From IMG/VR virus record IMGVR_UViG_3300017773_000035, positions 1 to 39,290 of that record: a stretch of DNA of 39,290 bases, one strand, 5' to 3'. A program made the translations under genes and the position numbers. The notes beneath the pieces are model-generated. The model was not told where the DNA came from. It saw only the letters and a program-made list of their open reading frames with translations, and made no database searches. This document shows positions 9,497 to 17,794 of this stretch, in pieces. Numbering within the stretch: position 1 is the first letter of the stretch; every line of letters starts with the position of its first letter. This DNA is from a virus.

Positions 9497-10216
9497 TTAC
9501 CTCATTTGGGCTTGTTGAGAAGGCAAAGTGATATTATTAACCATGTCAGAGTTCGGTGATGTAACTATATCAATCTGAGCCTTACCCGTAATTGAGTTAA
9601 CAAAAAGATTATAATGCGTACCCGCTCTTGCAGCGTTGCCTGCAAACTCAGCGTCCTTGGTATAGGCTCTAAATAGAACATAGTCCATAACTGCGTTGGC
9701 AAAAATATCAGGAACGTCTAAATTCCCATTCTGTGCAACTGTAGAAGGGTTCGCTGAGTAAATTATCTCAGCGTATGCATTACCCGCAACACCTGGATAA
9801 ACGTAAAAAGCACGAGGATTCTGCTCATCGTAAACGTAATGTTTAACAACAGTAGTATGTGCTGCATCTGTACCAGCTGACGCACTAGCGCTATGCCAGT
9901 TAGGAGTTTGGGAATCTAACACCTCACCAGAAACCAACCTAATCGCTCTACCGCCCGTAGCGCCCCCAGAAGCATCAGACATATTTCTAACTAATGCTAA
10001 GAGCCGATTACCTGCAGTTGGTATAGTCTGCCGAGTACCCGTCACTAACTGCACATTAGCAGTTGTGGCACTTGCGTCAGGCTTTAATAATGCGATTTCT
10101 CTTTGAGCATCGTTTACGAATAAAACCAACTCACCGACAACAGGCCACCGTATTCCAGTAGTATCCTGCAACGTCGCCTGTACACGATCTAAGACGCTTT
10201 GTACGGTTACAGTCAT
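9497..10216 (-). CDS. Phage adaptor protein (DUF6682-like), 239 aa
   Basis: The first 45 residues read as an N-terminal helix pair ending in FVNDAQREIA, a signature I associate with DUF6682-type phage adaptor proteins (a helix that packs against the portal). A beta-rich domain with Gly/Thr/Ser turns follows, then a helical segment around residues 165-205 (DIFANAVMDYVLF). It starts at ATG 10216 behind AGAGGTTTGAT. Together with the 226-residue protein it probably forms the connector between portal and tail. Family assignment is from motif recognition, not a search. Confidence 0.65.
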   Translation of the reverse strand: MTVTVQSVLDRVQATLQDTTGIRWPVVGELVLFVNDAQREIALLKPDASATTANVQLVTGTRQTIPTAGNRLLALVRNMSDASGGATGGRAIRLVSGEVLDSQTPNWHSASASAGTDAAHTTVVKHYVYDEQNPRAFYVYPGVAGNAYAEIIYSANPSTVAQNGNLDVPDIFANAVMDYVLFRAYTKDAEFAGNAARAGTHYNLFVNSITGKAQIDIVTSPNSDMVNNITLPSQQAQMR

Positions 10217-10225
10217 ATCAAACCT

Positions 10226-10639
10226 CTATCTATTTAAGGCTTCTTGCCAAGCAGCTTCACGCTCTTCAGAAGGAATCGTATCCCCCATTTTCTTGTTTAT
10301 AACAGCTGCTTTTACGCCGCCGTCAGCTTTAAAGTCGTCTGGATCACCCGCATTAATTATTTCAATAAAAGCTTCAACTAAGCCTTCACGGGGGTTAAGT
10401 GGTTTAGGATCAAGTTCTTCCTCGACCTCTTCTACTACTTCCTCTTCTACTTCGATTTCAACCTCGTCCTCAACTGGTTGTTCGTCGGGTACGGATGAAC
10501 CAGATAAGGCTGTTGCGCCCATCTGCACCGCAAGTAATCCAATCTCATCCGAGACTTCTCGTTCTTGTCCTGGATGTAATAAAACAACCGCGCCACTTAA
10601 TGTGGCTATTCTAACTTCCGTGTCAGAAACAATCTTCAT
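10226..10639 (-). CDS. Acidic head-operon protein, 137 aa
   Basis: The first 45 residues form a beta-type segment (HPGQEREVSDEIG), followed by an extremely acidic Glu/Val run (about residues 55-80) and a helical C-terminus with a central Gly-Asp-Pro. There is no recognisable enzyme motif. Position between the basic small proteins and the adaptors suggests a minor head or connector protein, or an assembly chaperone that pairs with the very basic protein at 10809-11315. ATG 10639 is preceded by GGAGACC at slightly long spacing, and the stop of the 51-residue gene lies two bases upstream of it. Confidence 0.5.
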   Translation of the reverse strand: MKIVSDTEVRIATLSGAVVLLHPGQEREVSDEIGLLAVQMGATALSGSSVPDEQPVEDEVEIEVEEEVVEEVEEELDPKPLNPREGLVEAFIEIINAGDPDDFKADGGVKAAVINKKMGDTIPSEEREAAWQEALNR

Positions 10640-10641
10640 GA

Positions 10642-10797
10642 TTAATAGGTCTCCTTTATCATTTTTTTAGCTGCTGCAGGTGTTGGGTAGGGGGACTGTA
10701 CTTTGTTACCAAAACCGCCCTTTGTTCCTTTTGGCTTCTTCGGCTTCTTCGGCGGTCTACCCACCTGAGTCCCGTAAGTTCCTTTTCCGTCAGGCAT
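10642..10797 (-). CDS. Small Lys/Pro/Gly-rich protein, 51 aa
   Basis: Reads MPDGKGTYGTQVGRPPKK at its start, then a Lys-Pro repeat, a Gly/Phe turn and a helical end (AAAKKMIKET). Short proteins beginning MPxGxGTYG..GRPPKK are a recurring element next to capsid genes in marine podophages, which supports this being a real gene despite its length. AAGGAG lies seven bases before the ATG at 10797; the stop is two bases from the next start. Function is unknown; the basic, unstructured composition suggests DNA or RNA contact inside the head. Confidence 0.75.
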   Translation of the reverse strand: MPDGKGTYGTQVGRPPKKPKKPKGTKGGFGNKVQSPYPTPAAAKKMIKETY

Positions 10798-10808
10798 ATT
10801 AATACTCC

Positions 10809-11315
10809 TTAGCGTTGGGGCTTAGGTCTAAAGTCTTTTGCTGTTGGTCTTCTGCCGTTTTTATCCATAAAATTAAGATATTTACGTAGGCCTTTTGGAC
10901 CACCAGTTAGACCAGCTTTCTTTAGTTGCTCACGTGTTACGTTAGCCAAAGTTCTTTTACCGGTTGTAGCACCAGTCCTCGAAACATTTCTGCTTCCTTT
11001 ACCAGTTACCTTTGGCCTTTTAGGAATAGAATCCGTCTTCTTCGCCTTCCCAGTAGTTTGTGTAGTAGTAACTTTTTTATTCCCACGCAATTCACTTGGA
11101 GAAGCCTGAGTTATTTTGGGTTTAGTTGTAGGAGATGTAACTTTAGTTTTAGGTGTTCTATCAACTTTAGTAAACCCGGACGCTGTAGGTCTTACTCTTA
11201 CATTTGCTTTCGCTGCCGCCCGTCGAGCTGAAGGACTATTGCCCCCTCTCTTACGTTCAGCTGTTGTTTGTGTTTTGACCTTACGGTCTCTTCTACGTCT
11301 TCTAATTCCTGACAT
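10809..11315 (-). CDS. Very basic Lys/Arg/Thr-rich protein, 168 aa
   Basis: Almost the whole protein is Lys, Arg, Thr, Ser and Pro, resembling histone H1-like tails. Only the last 45 residues (from about 122) look folded, with a pattern of EQLKKAGLTGG followed by a short helix and Asp/Lys-rich end that could be a small SAP/HeH-like DNA-binding unit. It lies directly behind the strong terminator after the decoration gene, so its expression depends on read-through or on its own promoter. Its start is ATG 11315 behind GAGGTATAAAGA. A DNA-condensing or packaged protein is inferred. Confidence 0.6.
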   Translation of the reverse strand: MSGIRRRRRDRKVKTQTTAERKRGGNSPSARRAAAKANVRVRPTASGFTKVDRTPKTKVTSPTTKPKITQASPSELRGNKKVTTTQTTGKAKKTDSIPKRPKVTGKGSRNVSRTGATTGKRTLANVTREQLKKAGLTGGPKGLRKYLNFMDKNGRRPTAKDFRPKPQR

Positions 11316-11331
11316 TCTTTATACCTCGTAT

Positions 11332-11356
11332 AAAAAGCCCCCTCCGAAGAGGGGGC
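11332..11356 (-). terminator. Intrinsic terminator with UUCG tetraloop
   Basis: On the minus strand an 8-bp perfect stem (GCCCCCTC/GAGGGGGC) closes the stable tetraloop TTCG and is followed by TTTTT. It lies eight bases behind the stop codon of the beta-rich capsid-associated gene. There is no T run on the plus-strand side, so it works in one direction. It should limit transcription of the downstream connector and internal protein genes relative to capsid. Confidence 0.95.
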
Positions 11357-11363
11357 ATTAGCT

Positions 11364-11807
11364 TTACGCTATAAAGGCGTATAAAGTGATAGTACCGCTA
11401 GTAGCACCAGTTCCTGGGGCTGTCTGAACAAGTACATCAATCGTATCGTCAGCAGTAAAAGCAACAGGTGCGGTTGCAGTTGAACCGTGTGTTGCGTTAC
11501 CAATTGCAAACGAGCTTGCAGTTCCGCCTGCTTGACCGATAGTTGAACCATCGATGAAAGCTGCGGTTGCACCGCCATAACCAACGTCAAGTACAATGGC
11601 GGGGGATCCGTTGGTGTCTAGGTCAGTAGTAGTAAGTACTATACCAACAACAGTTTCACCTTCGAAAACATCAACCATTTGTACGACATCGGAGCCTGCT
11701 AAGGCTGCAGTTACAGTGTAAGTAGCTTGTCGTACACCTACGTTTCCTTGCGGATGAGGTTTAAACGAGCTGTTACCCGATACTGCGCCAGAAGTTAAAG
11801 TAGCCAT
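11364..11807 (-). CDS. Beta-rich head decoration/stabilisation candidate, 147 aa
   Basis: A Thr-, Ala-, Gly- and Val-rich protein without Lys/Arg clusters and with alternating hydrophobic residues, as in all-beta folds. An N-terminal extended segment (about residues 1-25) is followed by repeated Thr/Gly/Ala-rich strands. It lies directly downstream of the capsid gene (18-base gap, GGAGAATACATAA before the ATG) and before a strong terminator, so it should be made in amounts similar to capsid. That stoichiometry and fold point to a capsid decoration protein; a head fibre is an alternative. Confidence 0.6.
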   Translation of the reverse strand: MATLTSGAVSGNSSFKPHPQGNVGVRQATYTVTAALAGSDVVQMVDVFEGETVVGIVLTTTDLDTNGSPAIVLDVGYGGATAAFIDGSTIGQAGGTASSFAIGNATHGSTATAPVAFTADDTIDVLVQTAPGTGATSGTITLYAFIA

Positions 11808-11825
11808 TTATGTATTCTCCTTGCC

Positions 11826-12977
11826 CTACTGAGCTGTATCGAATGCAATTACACCAAAGTCTTCAACAGATCCATTGTAGTCACTGTTGTACTTGGGCTT
11901 CCTTAAACCGAAGATCTTACCAATGGAGATACCGGCTTGGTTCTGATAGTCGAAAGTATCTTCGACAATCTCAGGAGTACCAATATCGGCCATCGCAAGA
12001 GCTTGGGCACCACAGAATAGAGCACGTGCGCCATTAAGATCGGCATTTGCACCCCATTTATAACCGGCCGCACCAGCGTTAGAAGAAGTACCAGAAGTAG
12101 CGCCTTCCGTGCTGAATACGTGACGGAATTCATGAACCATGATTCCATCAACCATTAACGAGCTAGTACCAGAAAACAGTTGGTTGCTAGATCCTCGAAC
12201 ACCTGCATTTCGCACGTTCGCTAGGAAATCAGAATCCAACTTCAGGTCAGCCATTTGTTGAGGTGTTACAAACATATGGAACACTTCTTCGTTGCCAGCA
12301 CCACGTAAGCCCCGAATGTAGTTGTCTTTAGCGTAAGCTTTCAACTCTACAAGAGCTTTGTAAGTGATTGTGTCTGCTGCAACAACTGCAGTTGTATCAC
12401 CAGCTGCAATAGTTGCGGTACCTTGGTCCCATCGTCTGTGACGATTAGTAGTAGGAGCAGATACATCAGAGGCATACTCTAGGTCGGCTAACTCATGCCC
12501 ACTAGTACCTGAAGTAGCTCTCAAAGCACCATTGGTTTTATGAGTGTAGGCGATACCAGATAGAGTCAAGAATGACAACTGGTCCATACGATCAGCCATT
12601 GCATAAGCAAGTGCGTCACGAGAGTTTTCTCTAAAGTTAACAACGGATTTTTGGTCAGCCAATCTACCAGAAAGTCTATTTGCGAATCGTAGCTGATCAA
12701 GCTCGACAGTTATGTCGTATGCTCTTAGCGCTTCTTCGTTACCTTCCAGAGTATTGTCACCAGTGATACCGTCTCCAGTCATATCCGCTAGTAGCGTAAT
12801 AACTGCTTTAGTACCTTTCTCGTTTTTAGTTAGTTCAGTAATGCGCTGAACCATCGCGTTTTGACCAGCTCCAGCGAACTGATTAATGAAAGACATGTTG
12901 CGAGCAACCTGCCAAAAGTCTCTGCTCCAAGCGGTCAGCTGGTTTGAAGTCAGAGACGCAAAGTTAGTAAGAGCCAT
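11826..12977 (-). CDS. Major capsid protein, N4 gp56 family (DUF4043), 383 aa
   Basis: The core resembles the N4 gp56/DUF4043 capsid family: a Thr/Leu segment followed by TGDGITGDNTLEGNEEAL (about residues 67-84), then ITVELDQLRFA, then a helix with RDALAYAMADRMDQ (about 120-133), and a beta-rich C-terminus ending in VEDFGVIAFDTAQ. Length is at the short end for the family. A very strong ribosome site (AAGGAGG) lies six bases from the ATG at 12977. The gene is preceded by a 249-base structured gap and followed by the decoration candidate, forming a high-expression pair. It builds the icosahedral shell. Confidence 0.85.
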   Translation of the reverse strand: MALTNFASLTSNQLTAWSRDFWQVARNMSFINQFAGAGQNAMVQRITELTKNEKGTKAVITLLADMTGDGITGDNTLEGNEEALRAYDITVELDQLRFANRLSGRLADQKSVVNFRENSRDALAYAMADRMDQLSFLTLSGIAYTHKTNGALRATSGTSGHELADLEYASDVSAPTTNRHRRWDQGTATIAAGDTTAVVAADTITYKALVELKAYAKDNYIRGLRGAGNEEVFHMFVTPQQMADLKLDSDFLANVRNAGVRGSSNQLFSGTSSLMVDGIMVHEFRHVFSTEGATSGTSSNAGAAGYKWGANADLNGARALFCGAQALAMADIGTPEIVEDTFDYQNQAGISIGKIFGLRKPKYNSDYNGSVEDFGVIAFDTAQ

Positions 12978-13226
12978 CTAAGGCCTCCTTATGCGTTTTA
13001 TTTTCAATATACACTGGCAAGCCAGTGCCACTAAAAGCCGACTTTTGGAGCGGCTAATCCGTTACCCGTATCGTAGGGCGACGTCTTAGCGGTTTTTAGC
13101 GAGGTTCGACCTCGACAGGTTTTACGCCTTTGTAGGCGAATACGGTTTTTACGTGTACGGCACGGCCTACTATCGTGTAGACGGACGAAGGTTAGATAGT
13201 ACTCATATAAAATTAAATAAACAACC
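12978..13226. promoter_or_regulatory. Hairpin-rich intergenic leader of the capsid gene
   Basis: No open frame is convincing here. In about 130 bases there are at least four short inverted repeats: 13012-13027 (7-bp halves CACTGGC/GCCAGTG), 13036-13055 (AGCCG/CGGCT, followed on the minus strand by TTTT), 13100-13114 (CGAGGT/ACCTCG, 3-base loop) and 13125-13138 (CGCCT/AGGCG, TTGT loop). On the minus strand this region would be the capsid mRNA leader, or a weak terminator plus promoter separating the small-gene block from capsid. I could not identify a convincing -35/-10 pair. Confidence 0.5.
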
Positions 13227-13478
13227 CTATTTAAGGTTTAAATGCTTGTCCGGAGTGGGCCTCCAACCTATAGGTTGGACATGCCTTATAGTGAAACCTT
13301 CTTCTGCTAAAGCAATTATTCGCAGCCTTCTGTACATTTCAGGTAAGCGGGACCAATCCCTAACTTCCCATTCCTGTCTCCCACAACCTTTACATCGATC
13401 ATCGCCAAATTGTCTTGTTGTACACCACCCTATACAGGGGGCATCAAGCATGGACTCAACATCACCGTCCAGAGTCAT
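13227..13478 (-). CDS. DUF1289-like small Cys protein, 83 aa
   Basis: Residues 14-42 read PCIGWC, then a short spacer, then CKGCGR and a Trp, matching the DUF1289 pattern PCxxxC...CxGCxR..EI..W known from short proteobacterial proteins. Four Cys (15, 19, 29, 32) could bind zinc. A helical segment follows (RLPEMYRRL). AAGGAG precedes the ATG at 13478. DUF1289 proteins are common in alpha- and gammaproteobacterial genomes; their function is not known. The position just before the capsid leader is unusual for a non-structural protein. Confidence 0.75.
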   Translation of the reverse strand: MTLDGDVESMLDAPCIGWCTTRQFGDDRCKGCGRQEWEVRDWSRLPEMYRRLRIIALAEEGFTIRHVQPIGWRPTPDKHLNLK

Positions 13479-13487
13479 CGTGGCTCC

Positions 13488-13949
13488 TTACCCAAACATT
13501 AATATAATCAGACCTACCAAAATACCAGCAGCGACTAGGCCAGTTACTGATATAGCTGCTACCACTGCTATTTGATTCATAAGCTCTTTACGTTCTTTTC
13601 TTTTCTTAGCAAGCATCTCCATATGTTGCCTGCGCTTCCTTTCTTGATTGGCCTTGGCTTCTCTGTACTGCGTATGCAGAACTGGGTCAGCCACTATAAG
13701 TAAGTTTTCTAAGTCCTTCTCATATCTTTCTTGTTGTCTACGCATCATAGTAATTTTTAGCAGATCACCGTGGCTTACGTTTACGAATTTATCCCTTTCG
13801 TTCCTCTCAAGATCATCTAATCCCTGCCCAAAGTCGAGAACAGCAGCCATAACTCTTTGTGCCCCGCCTTGAGCTTCACTAGCGCTTTCTATTAATTTAC
13901 CAATTTGGTTTAGAATTGCGGCAGCGGCGGCGACCGATTCGATTATCAC
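13488..13949 (-). CDS. Coiled-coil protein with C-terminal membrane anchor, 153 aa, GTG start
   Basis: An N-terminal Ala/Ile segment (about residues 5-20) is followed by a long charged Arg/Lys/Glu/Gln helix (about 70-125) predicted as coiled coil, and one strong transmembrane segment at about 129-152. The start is GTG at 13949, behind AAGG at seven bases; no ATG is available nearby. In a phage, a charged rod anchored in the membrane next to other membrane peptides may be part of the lysis cassette (spanin-like or antiholin) or a tail-tube-like channel component; neither can be proven here. Confidence 0.55.
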   Translation of the reverse strand: MIIESVAAAAAILNQIGKLIESASEAQGGAQRVMAAVLDFGQGLDDLERNERDKFVNVSHGDLLKITMMRRQQERYEKDLENLLIVADPVLHTQYREAKANQERKRRQHMEMLAKKRKERKELMNQIAVVAAISVTGLVAAGILVGLIILMFG

Positions 13950-13958
13950 GGGAGAACC

Positions 13959-14279
13959 TTACGGTTTTCGAGACATATACGCCGTTGCGCCAAAGTACAG
14001 GCCGATAATACTGGCTTGGCTCAAGAATAACATGTCACTGAGTGAAGAAAGGGTAGCCAACCTAGCCTCTGGTACAAAAGGCATAAGGGGCAATAACGAG
14101 TAGGCGACCATAGAAGACATCGCCACCCAAGCAATCCGTCGCTGACTATCCTGTTTCTCTTCCCTGAGATCTAATTCAATCATTTGAGTAGCGCGTTCAA
14201 GCTCCTCATCACTAACAATGCCATCGTTGTCGATGTCATACTTAGCCCAGACCGAATCATGTTGTAAATTTTTAGCCAT
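13959..14279 (-). CDS. EF-hand protein with two membrane segments, holin candidate, 106 aa
   Basis: Residues 15-26 form a canonical EF-hand loop, DIDNDGIVSDEE (Asp at positions 1, 3, 5, Gly 6, Glu 12). A charged helix leads to two hydrophobic segments (about residues 49-70 and 75-101), with a short basic C-terminus (SRKP). Small membrane proteins with one EF-hand are frequent in marine phages and are often considered holin-like. Calcium binding is well supported by the loop; pore formation is inference. The ATG at 14279 lies within the end of a 37-codon frame, with no clear ribosome site, so translation is probably coupled. Confidence 0.65.
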   Translation of the reverse strand: MAKNLQHDSVWAKYDIDNDGIVSDEELERATQMIELDLREEKQDSQRRIAWVAMSSMVAYSLLPLMPFVPEARLATLSSLSDMLFLSQASIIGLYFGATAYMSRKP

Positions 14280-14385
14280 TATTATCGTTTAATTGTCGTT
14301 GTTGTTTATAGAACTCTATATATTCTTTCCATCGAGCAAATCGTTTTTCTTCGTTAATATAAAATAATCCGTTATATGCGCTCAT
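14272..14385 (-). CDS. Possible 37-aa peptide
   Basis: A short frame starting ATG at 14385, two bases after the stop of the Cys-rich exported peptide, and ending by an 8-base overlap with the EF-hand gene. It encodes an aromatic and charged peptide (Tyr/Phe/Lys/Arg/Gln). There is only a weak purine stretch upstream (TTGGGA). Its tight fit between the two neighbouring genes, with stop and start overlaps on both sides, is the main argument that it is translated, at least to couple its neighbours. Confidence 0.5.
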   Translation of the reverse strand: MSAYNGLFYINEEKRFARWKEYIEFYKQQRQLNDNNG

Positions 14386-14387
14386 GT

Positions 14388-14615
14388 TTAATCCCAAAAT
14401 TTCTGGTTAGCTGCCGTCATTACCGGCTTACAGTAAGCTGTTATATTATGCTGTTTTATCCCCCCTCTACAACGGGAATCCCTGCAGTTATGCTCGATCC
14501 AGTAGGCGAATTGTTGACAGCGATGGATGTCTTTAAACAACATCTGCTGTGCGCCATCAACAACATTGCCTTCTATAACCGTTATCAGCATAAAAGCTAG
14601 GATTGTACCTTTCAT
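14388..14615 (-). CDS. Exported small Cys-rich protein, 75 aa
   Basis: An N-terminal hydrophobic stretch (KGTILAFMLITVI) resembles a signal sequence, although the charge is minimal. The remainder has four Cys (residues 33, 44, 49, 62) around an aromatic helix (CQQFAYWIEHN) and ends ITAYCKPV. Short proteins with this arrangement (hydrophobic start, then Cys-x(2)-Phe-Ala and a C-terminal YCKP) recur in pelagiphage-like genomes, with unknown role. Disulphide bonding in the periplasm is plausible. It is four bases downstream of the scaffold gene stop. Confidence 0.65.
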   Translation of the reverse strand: MKGTILAFMLITVIEGNVVDGAQQMLFKDIHRCQQFAYWIEHNCRDSRCRGGIKQHNITAYCKPVMTAANQKFWD

Positions 14616-14618
14616 GCA

Positions 14619-15665
14619 TTATAAAATATCGCCCCTAAGACGCCTTAACGTATCTTTAGGGAGCGCGTTAAACTCTTCTTCGGACATCGAAGAGATATCC
14701 AGGGCCTTCTCGCCCCTGTCAGCCGAACTTTCCCCCGGCAATTCAGGAGGTTGAGACTCCGCAGCCTTGAGTTTCTTGGTAACTTCAGCTCGTTTCTTCG
14801 CAACTTCGTCAGGTGCAGTAGGAGCCTTTTGTCCAGTTAAGGTTGAACCCTCTTCTGTGGCAGAACCGACTAAATCATAGCTCTTAACTACAAAGTTTGC
14901 CGCTTTGCCTAAGGCCTCTACTGCTCCGAACCCTTGTGTAATGAACGCATCACGCAAATCGATGACTTCCTGGGTGTACTCAGCGTTATATTCAGCTGCG
15001 TTTTGGTCAAATACAGGGAAATTTGACTCCAAATCATTGGCAGCTGACTGTAAAGCAGTGGCTTGCTGATTTTGGGTAACGGTTTGAGTCATTTCCTGGC
15101 GCATTTCAAAGGCAATCTGCGCTTTTTCCGCAGTCCTCATCTCTTGACGCAGTGCCGCAGCCTTTTCTGCCTCGCCATCAAGCACCAGAGACTGATATTC
15201 CACTTCTTTTTCCGCGAAATCGTAGGTTTCGGGTGCGCTTTCAGCAACTTCCTGCGCGGCCTTCATGTCATCGAGCTGTTTTTGTAAGGCTTTCTGCTTA
15301 GAAAGCACTTCGTCCAGCCGAGATTTCGGAACCATCGGCTTTTTCTCAGTATCCTTTGCCGAATCTTCTACTTCTTCGGGGGCCTCTTCGGATTGTTCTC
15401 CGGTATCGGGTTGCTCTTCAGGCTCTGCATTGCCCTCTTCTTCTTGAAGCTCTCCCTCGCCTTGATCCTCGCTATCTTGCTCATCGGCATCCTCAACCTC
15501 CTCTTCCGCTTGGGCTTCGGTTTCTTCCGTATCTCCCTCTGCCTCCGCATCTTCTTCTTCGGTTTCTTCACCAAGCCCGAAGTTTAAGTCTAGGACCTTT
15601 TCTTCGACTTCTACGGGGTCTGCACCGGGCATTGTTTCAACGGTTGTTTCAGTAGTTTCGGACAT
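14619..15665 (-). CDS. Scaffolding protein, 348 aa
   Basis: The first 115 residues are extremely acidic (Glu/Asp/Gln/Ala). They are followed by a basic Lys-rich switch and a long helical, Gln/Glu/Ala-rich segment (about 125-215) with coiled-coil character. The C-terminus is mixed, ending in a short amphipathic helix with two Arg pairs (TLRRLRGD). Acidic disordered start, coiled coil and basic C-terminal capsid-binding helix is the usual plan of scaffold proteins, and it follows the portal gene. AGGAAG precedes the ATG at 15665. Its separation from capsid by about 1.6 kb of small genes is unusual. Confidence 0.75.
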   Translation of the reverse strand: MSETTETTVETMPGADPVEVEEKVLDLNFGLGEETEEEDAEAEGDTEETEAQAEEEVEDADEQDSEDQGEGELQEEEGNAEPEEQPDTGEQSEEAPEEVEDSAKDTEKKPMVPKSRLDEVLSKQKALQKQLDDMKAAQEVAESAPETYDFAEKEVEYQSLVLDGEAEKAAALRQEMRTAEKAQIAFEMRQEMTQTVTQNQQATALQSAANDLESNFPVFDQNAAEYNAEYTQEVIDLRDAFITQGFGAVEALGKAANFVVKSYDLVGSATEEGSTLTGQKAPTAPDEVAKKRAEVTKKLKAAESQPPELPGESSADRGEKALDISSMSEEEFNALPKDTLRRLRGDIL

Positions 15666-15676
15666 ATTTGAACTTC

Positions 15677-17794
15677 CTATTCAGTTAAAGAACTTTTAGC
15701 GCCGGTTTGCATTGCTGTAGCAGCTATCTTTGCAGCGGCTTGGGTTTGTTGCTGGTTTGTCCTAACTTCGTTAGTCAAATCAGCCAACTCTCTTCGAAGC
15801 TGCAATTCTTGCATCTTCATTTCTATCTTACCTTGCAACTCAGCAATCTGAATATCAGGTCCTGCCTGAGTAGATTGCGCCTTAGCTATATTTACTGCTG
15901 CTTCAGAACCAAGCTTTTGTACTTCAGCCTGTAGCTTCTCAAGTTCGAGCTGCGCTTCTTGCATTTGCATCTGTTGAACCATAGCTTGCATTTCCATTTG
16001 TTGTGGTGATTTCTCGATCCCTGTCATCATGCGGATGCGTTTAGCCAGTTCACCTTTTCTTGCAAGGTGGCTGTACTCAATAATCGCATCATCAGGTACA
16101 GCAACTCCAACTTGTCGAAGGTTAAGCGCTTCTGCAAACTGAACCTCATCAAAAGAGTCTCTAGCGGGGGCCGTTGCAACTACTACATCGTACTCACCTA
16201 CAGTTAAGTCATTAATAATTGTGCCTTCGGGGGTCATCTCGTTTATGACCATAGGCTCTCTAGGCTTTAATGGATCCTCTTCGTTGGTAACCTGAATAAT
16301 CCGCTGCTCAGTGTAGAACGTCTGGATTAGGTTCAATATTTTTTCAGCTAAGTAATGTCGGGTCTTACGCAGGTTATCTAATGGAACCTGAATCATAATC
16401 GCGCCACGGTTCTGCTTGGCCTGTATCGCAATACCCGATACCTCGGCTGAATCCGTACCCAACATAGACTCATTAATACCGCTGATCGCTTGGATGTTAC
16501 CCGCAGCTTTCATAGCAATACGGTCTAGTCCAGTAGGAATTGAGTTAGGTTGAATTTTTATCGGAGGGGTAGTACCTCGCGCATACTCAACTACTAAACC
16601 AGTTTCCGCGCCGTGTTCTTCCAAGTCATCGGAAGTCATACCAACCAAAGAACCACTCTCTACCATCCAACCACTATTGGCAGTAGTGTTAACAATGTGA
16701 AGCTCTTGGCTACTAATCTTATTTAACTGCTCCTGTGGAGACAGTAGATTACGAACCATGCCAAAGGGTGTACCCCTGCGGAAATATGCAAAATAAGGAA
16801 CAATGGTAAAGTTGGTATAGGGACTCCAATCATCATGGAGTACCACCTTGTCACAGGTCACTGTCCAACGAACCTTCTTAGACATTTTGCTAATTACAGT
16901 TAGTCCGTATTCCTTGGCGAACTTCTTGATCTTGCGGTCATTCCACGCCTCTGGAACATTCCTCGTATCCCCAGTATTAGGATCAACGAAACACTGAACA
17001 CGAGTTAGTTTACGATGCTGGCGTTCTATCACCCGTAAAGCCCTTACCGTTTTATACTCATCAGCATCATAAGATCCGCCTAGGTATTCGTCTGGATCAT
17101 CAGTATCACCGAATCGAGTTTCTTCATACTCAACCGAGTCACGGCCAAAAGAGTTACCGTTCTCAGCAATGAACCTTAGATCTTCGGCTTTGTCCTTTCC
17201 GTATAGTTCTTCAACGTCGTCAAGGGTCATCCACTTCGTTTCAAAAATCTCGTTCCAAGTCTTGGGATCATACTCCTTGGCATCAGGGTCAATCAGAATA
17301 TCCAAAGGGTCTTTAGCAGTAATCCGAATCTCGCCCTCAACGTGGTCTGAAAAATCCATGCGGCAATCAAAGTACCCACGACCATCCATAATCAAACCAT
17401 CACTAAACACCTGTTGCTCAACCCAATCCAGCTTATTGTTATCCGCCAGCTGCATGTACAACTTGTTTAAAGTATTAGCTACTTCTGCGCTTCCGCCCCT
17501 TCGCGGTTTGAATTGGATATCTGCACGGCGGGTGGACTGCTCACCCAGAACAGTGTTAATAGTCGGGAGGATTGTATTTACGGTTAATGCAGGTCGGCCT
17601 TCCGCATCAAGTATAGAGACATCTTCTATGTCCCATTGATCGCCTTGATAATAAGAGTCGCACTTCTTCGCCATCTCTATATATTCAATATGCCCGTTGT
17701 CTCGTGCCCGTTCATAACGATCCCACTGGGTAGACGCAATTCGCCCCTCCTCTTCAGGAGACATTGACCTTTTTTTCTTTAGTGGGTTTTTCAT
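15677..17794 (-). CDS. Portal protein, P22-like, 705 aa
   Basis: Portal proteins form the dodecameric DNA channel at one capsid vertex. This one has the P22-type layout: an N-terminal Lys/Arg start, a segment with YYQGDQW and a Pro-rich strand (about residues 48-85) leading to a helix with LGEQSTRRADI, a core with the IQAKQNRGAI motif followed by a helix with NLRKTRHYLAEKIL (about 458-485), and a Gln/Met/Glu-rich coiled-coil C-terminus (about 605-700) like the barrel of P22 gp1. Length matches P22 gp1 (725). Its start overlaps the upstream stop (ATGA). Confidence 0.9.
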   Translation of the reverse strand: MKNPLKKKRSMSPEEEGRIASTQWDRYERARDNGHIEYIEMAKKCDSYYQGDQWDIEDVSILDAEGRPALTVNTILPTINTVLGEQSTRRADIQFKPRRGGSAEVANTLNKLYMQLADNNKLDWVEQQVFSDGLIMDGRGYFDCRMDFSDHVEGEIRITAKDPLDILIDPDAKEYDPKTWNEIFETKWMTLDDVEELYGKDKAEDLRFIAENGNSFGRDSVEYEETRFGDTDDPDEYLGGSYDADEYKTVRALRVIERQHRKLTRVQCFVDPNTGDTRNVPEAWNDRKIKKFAKEYGLTVISKMSKKVRWTVTCDKVVLHDDWSPYTNFTIVPYFAYFRRGTPFGMVRNLLSPQEQLNKISSQELHIVNTTANSGWMVESGSLVGMTSDDLEEHGAETGLVVEYARGTTPPIKIQPNSIPTGLDRIAMKAAGNIQAISGINESMLGTDSAEVSGIAIQAKQNRGAIMIQVPLDNLRKTRHYLAEKILNLIQTFYTEQRIIQVTNEEDPLKPREPMVINEMTPEGTIINDLTVGEYDVVVATAPARDSFDEVQFAEALNLRQVGVAVPDDAIIEYSHLARKGELAKRIRMMTGIEKSPQQMEMQAMVQQMQMQEAQLELEKLQAEVQKLGSEAAVNIAKAQSTQAGPDIQIAELQGKIEMKMQELQLRRELADLTNEVRTNQQQTQAAAKIAATAMQTGAKSSLTE

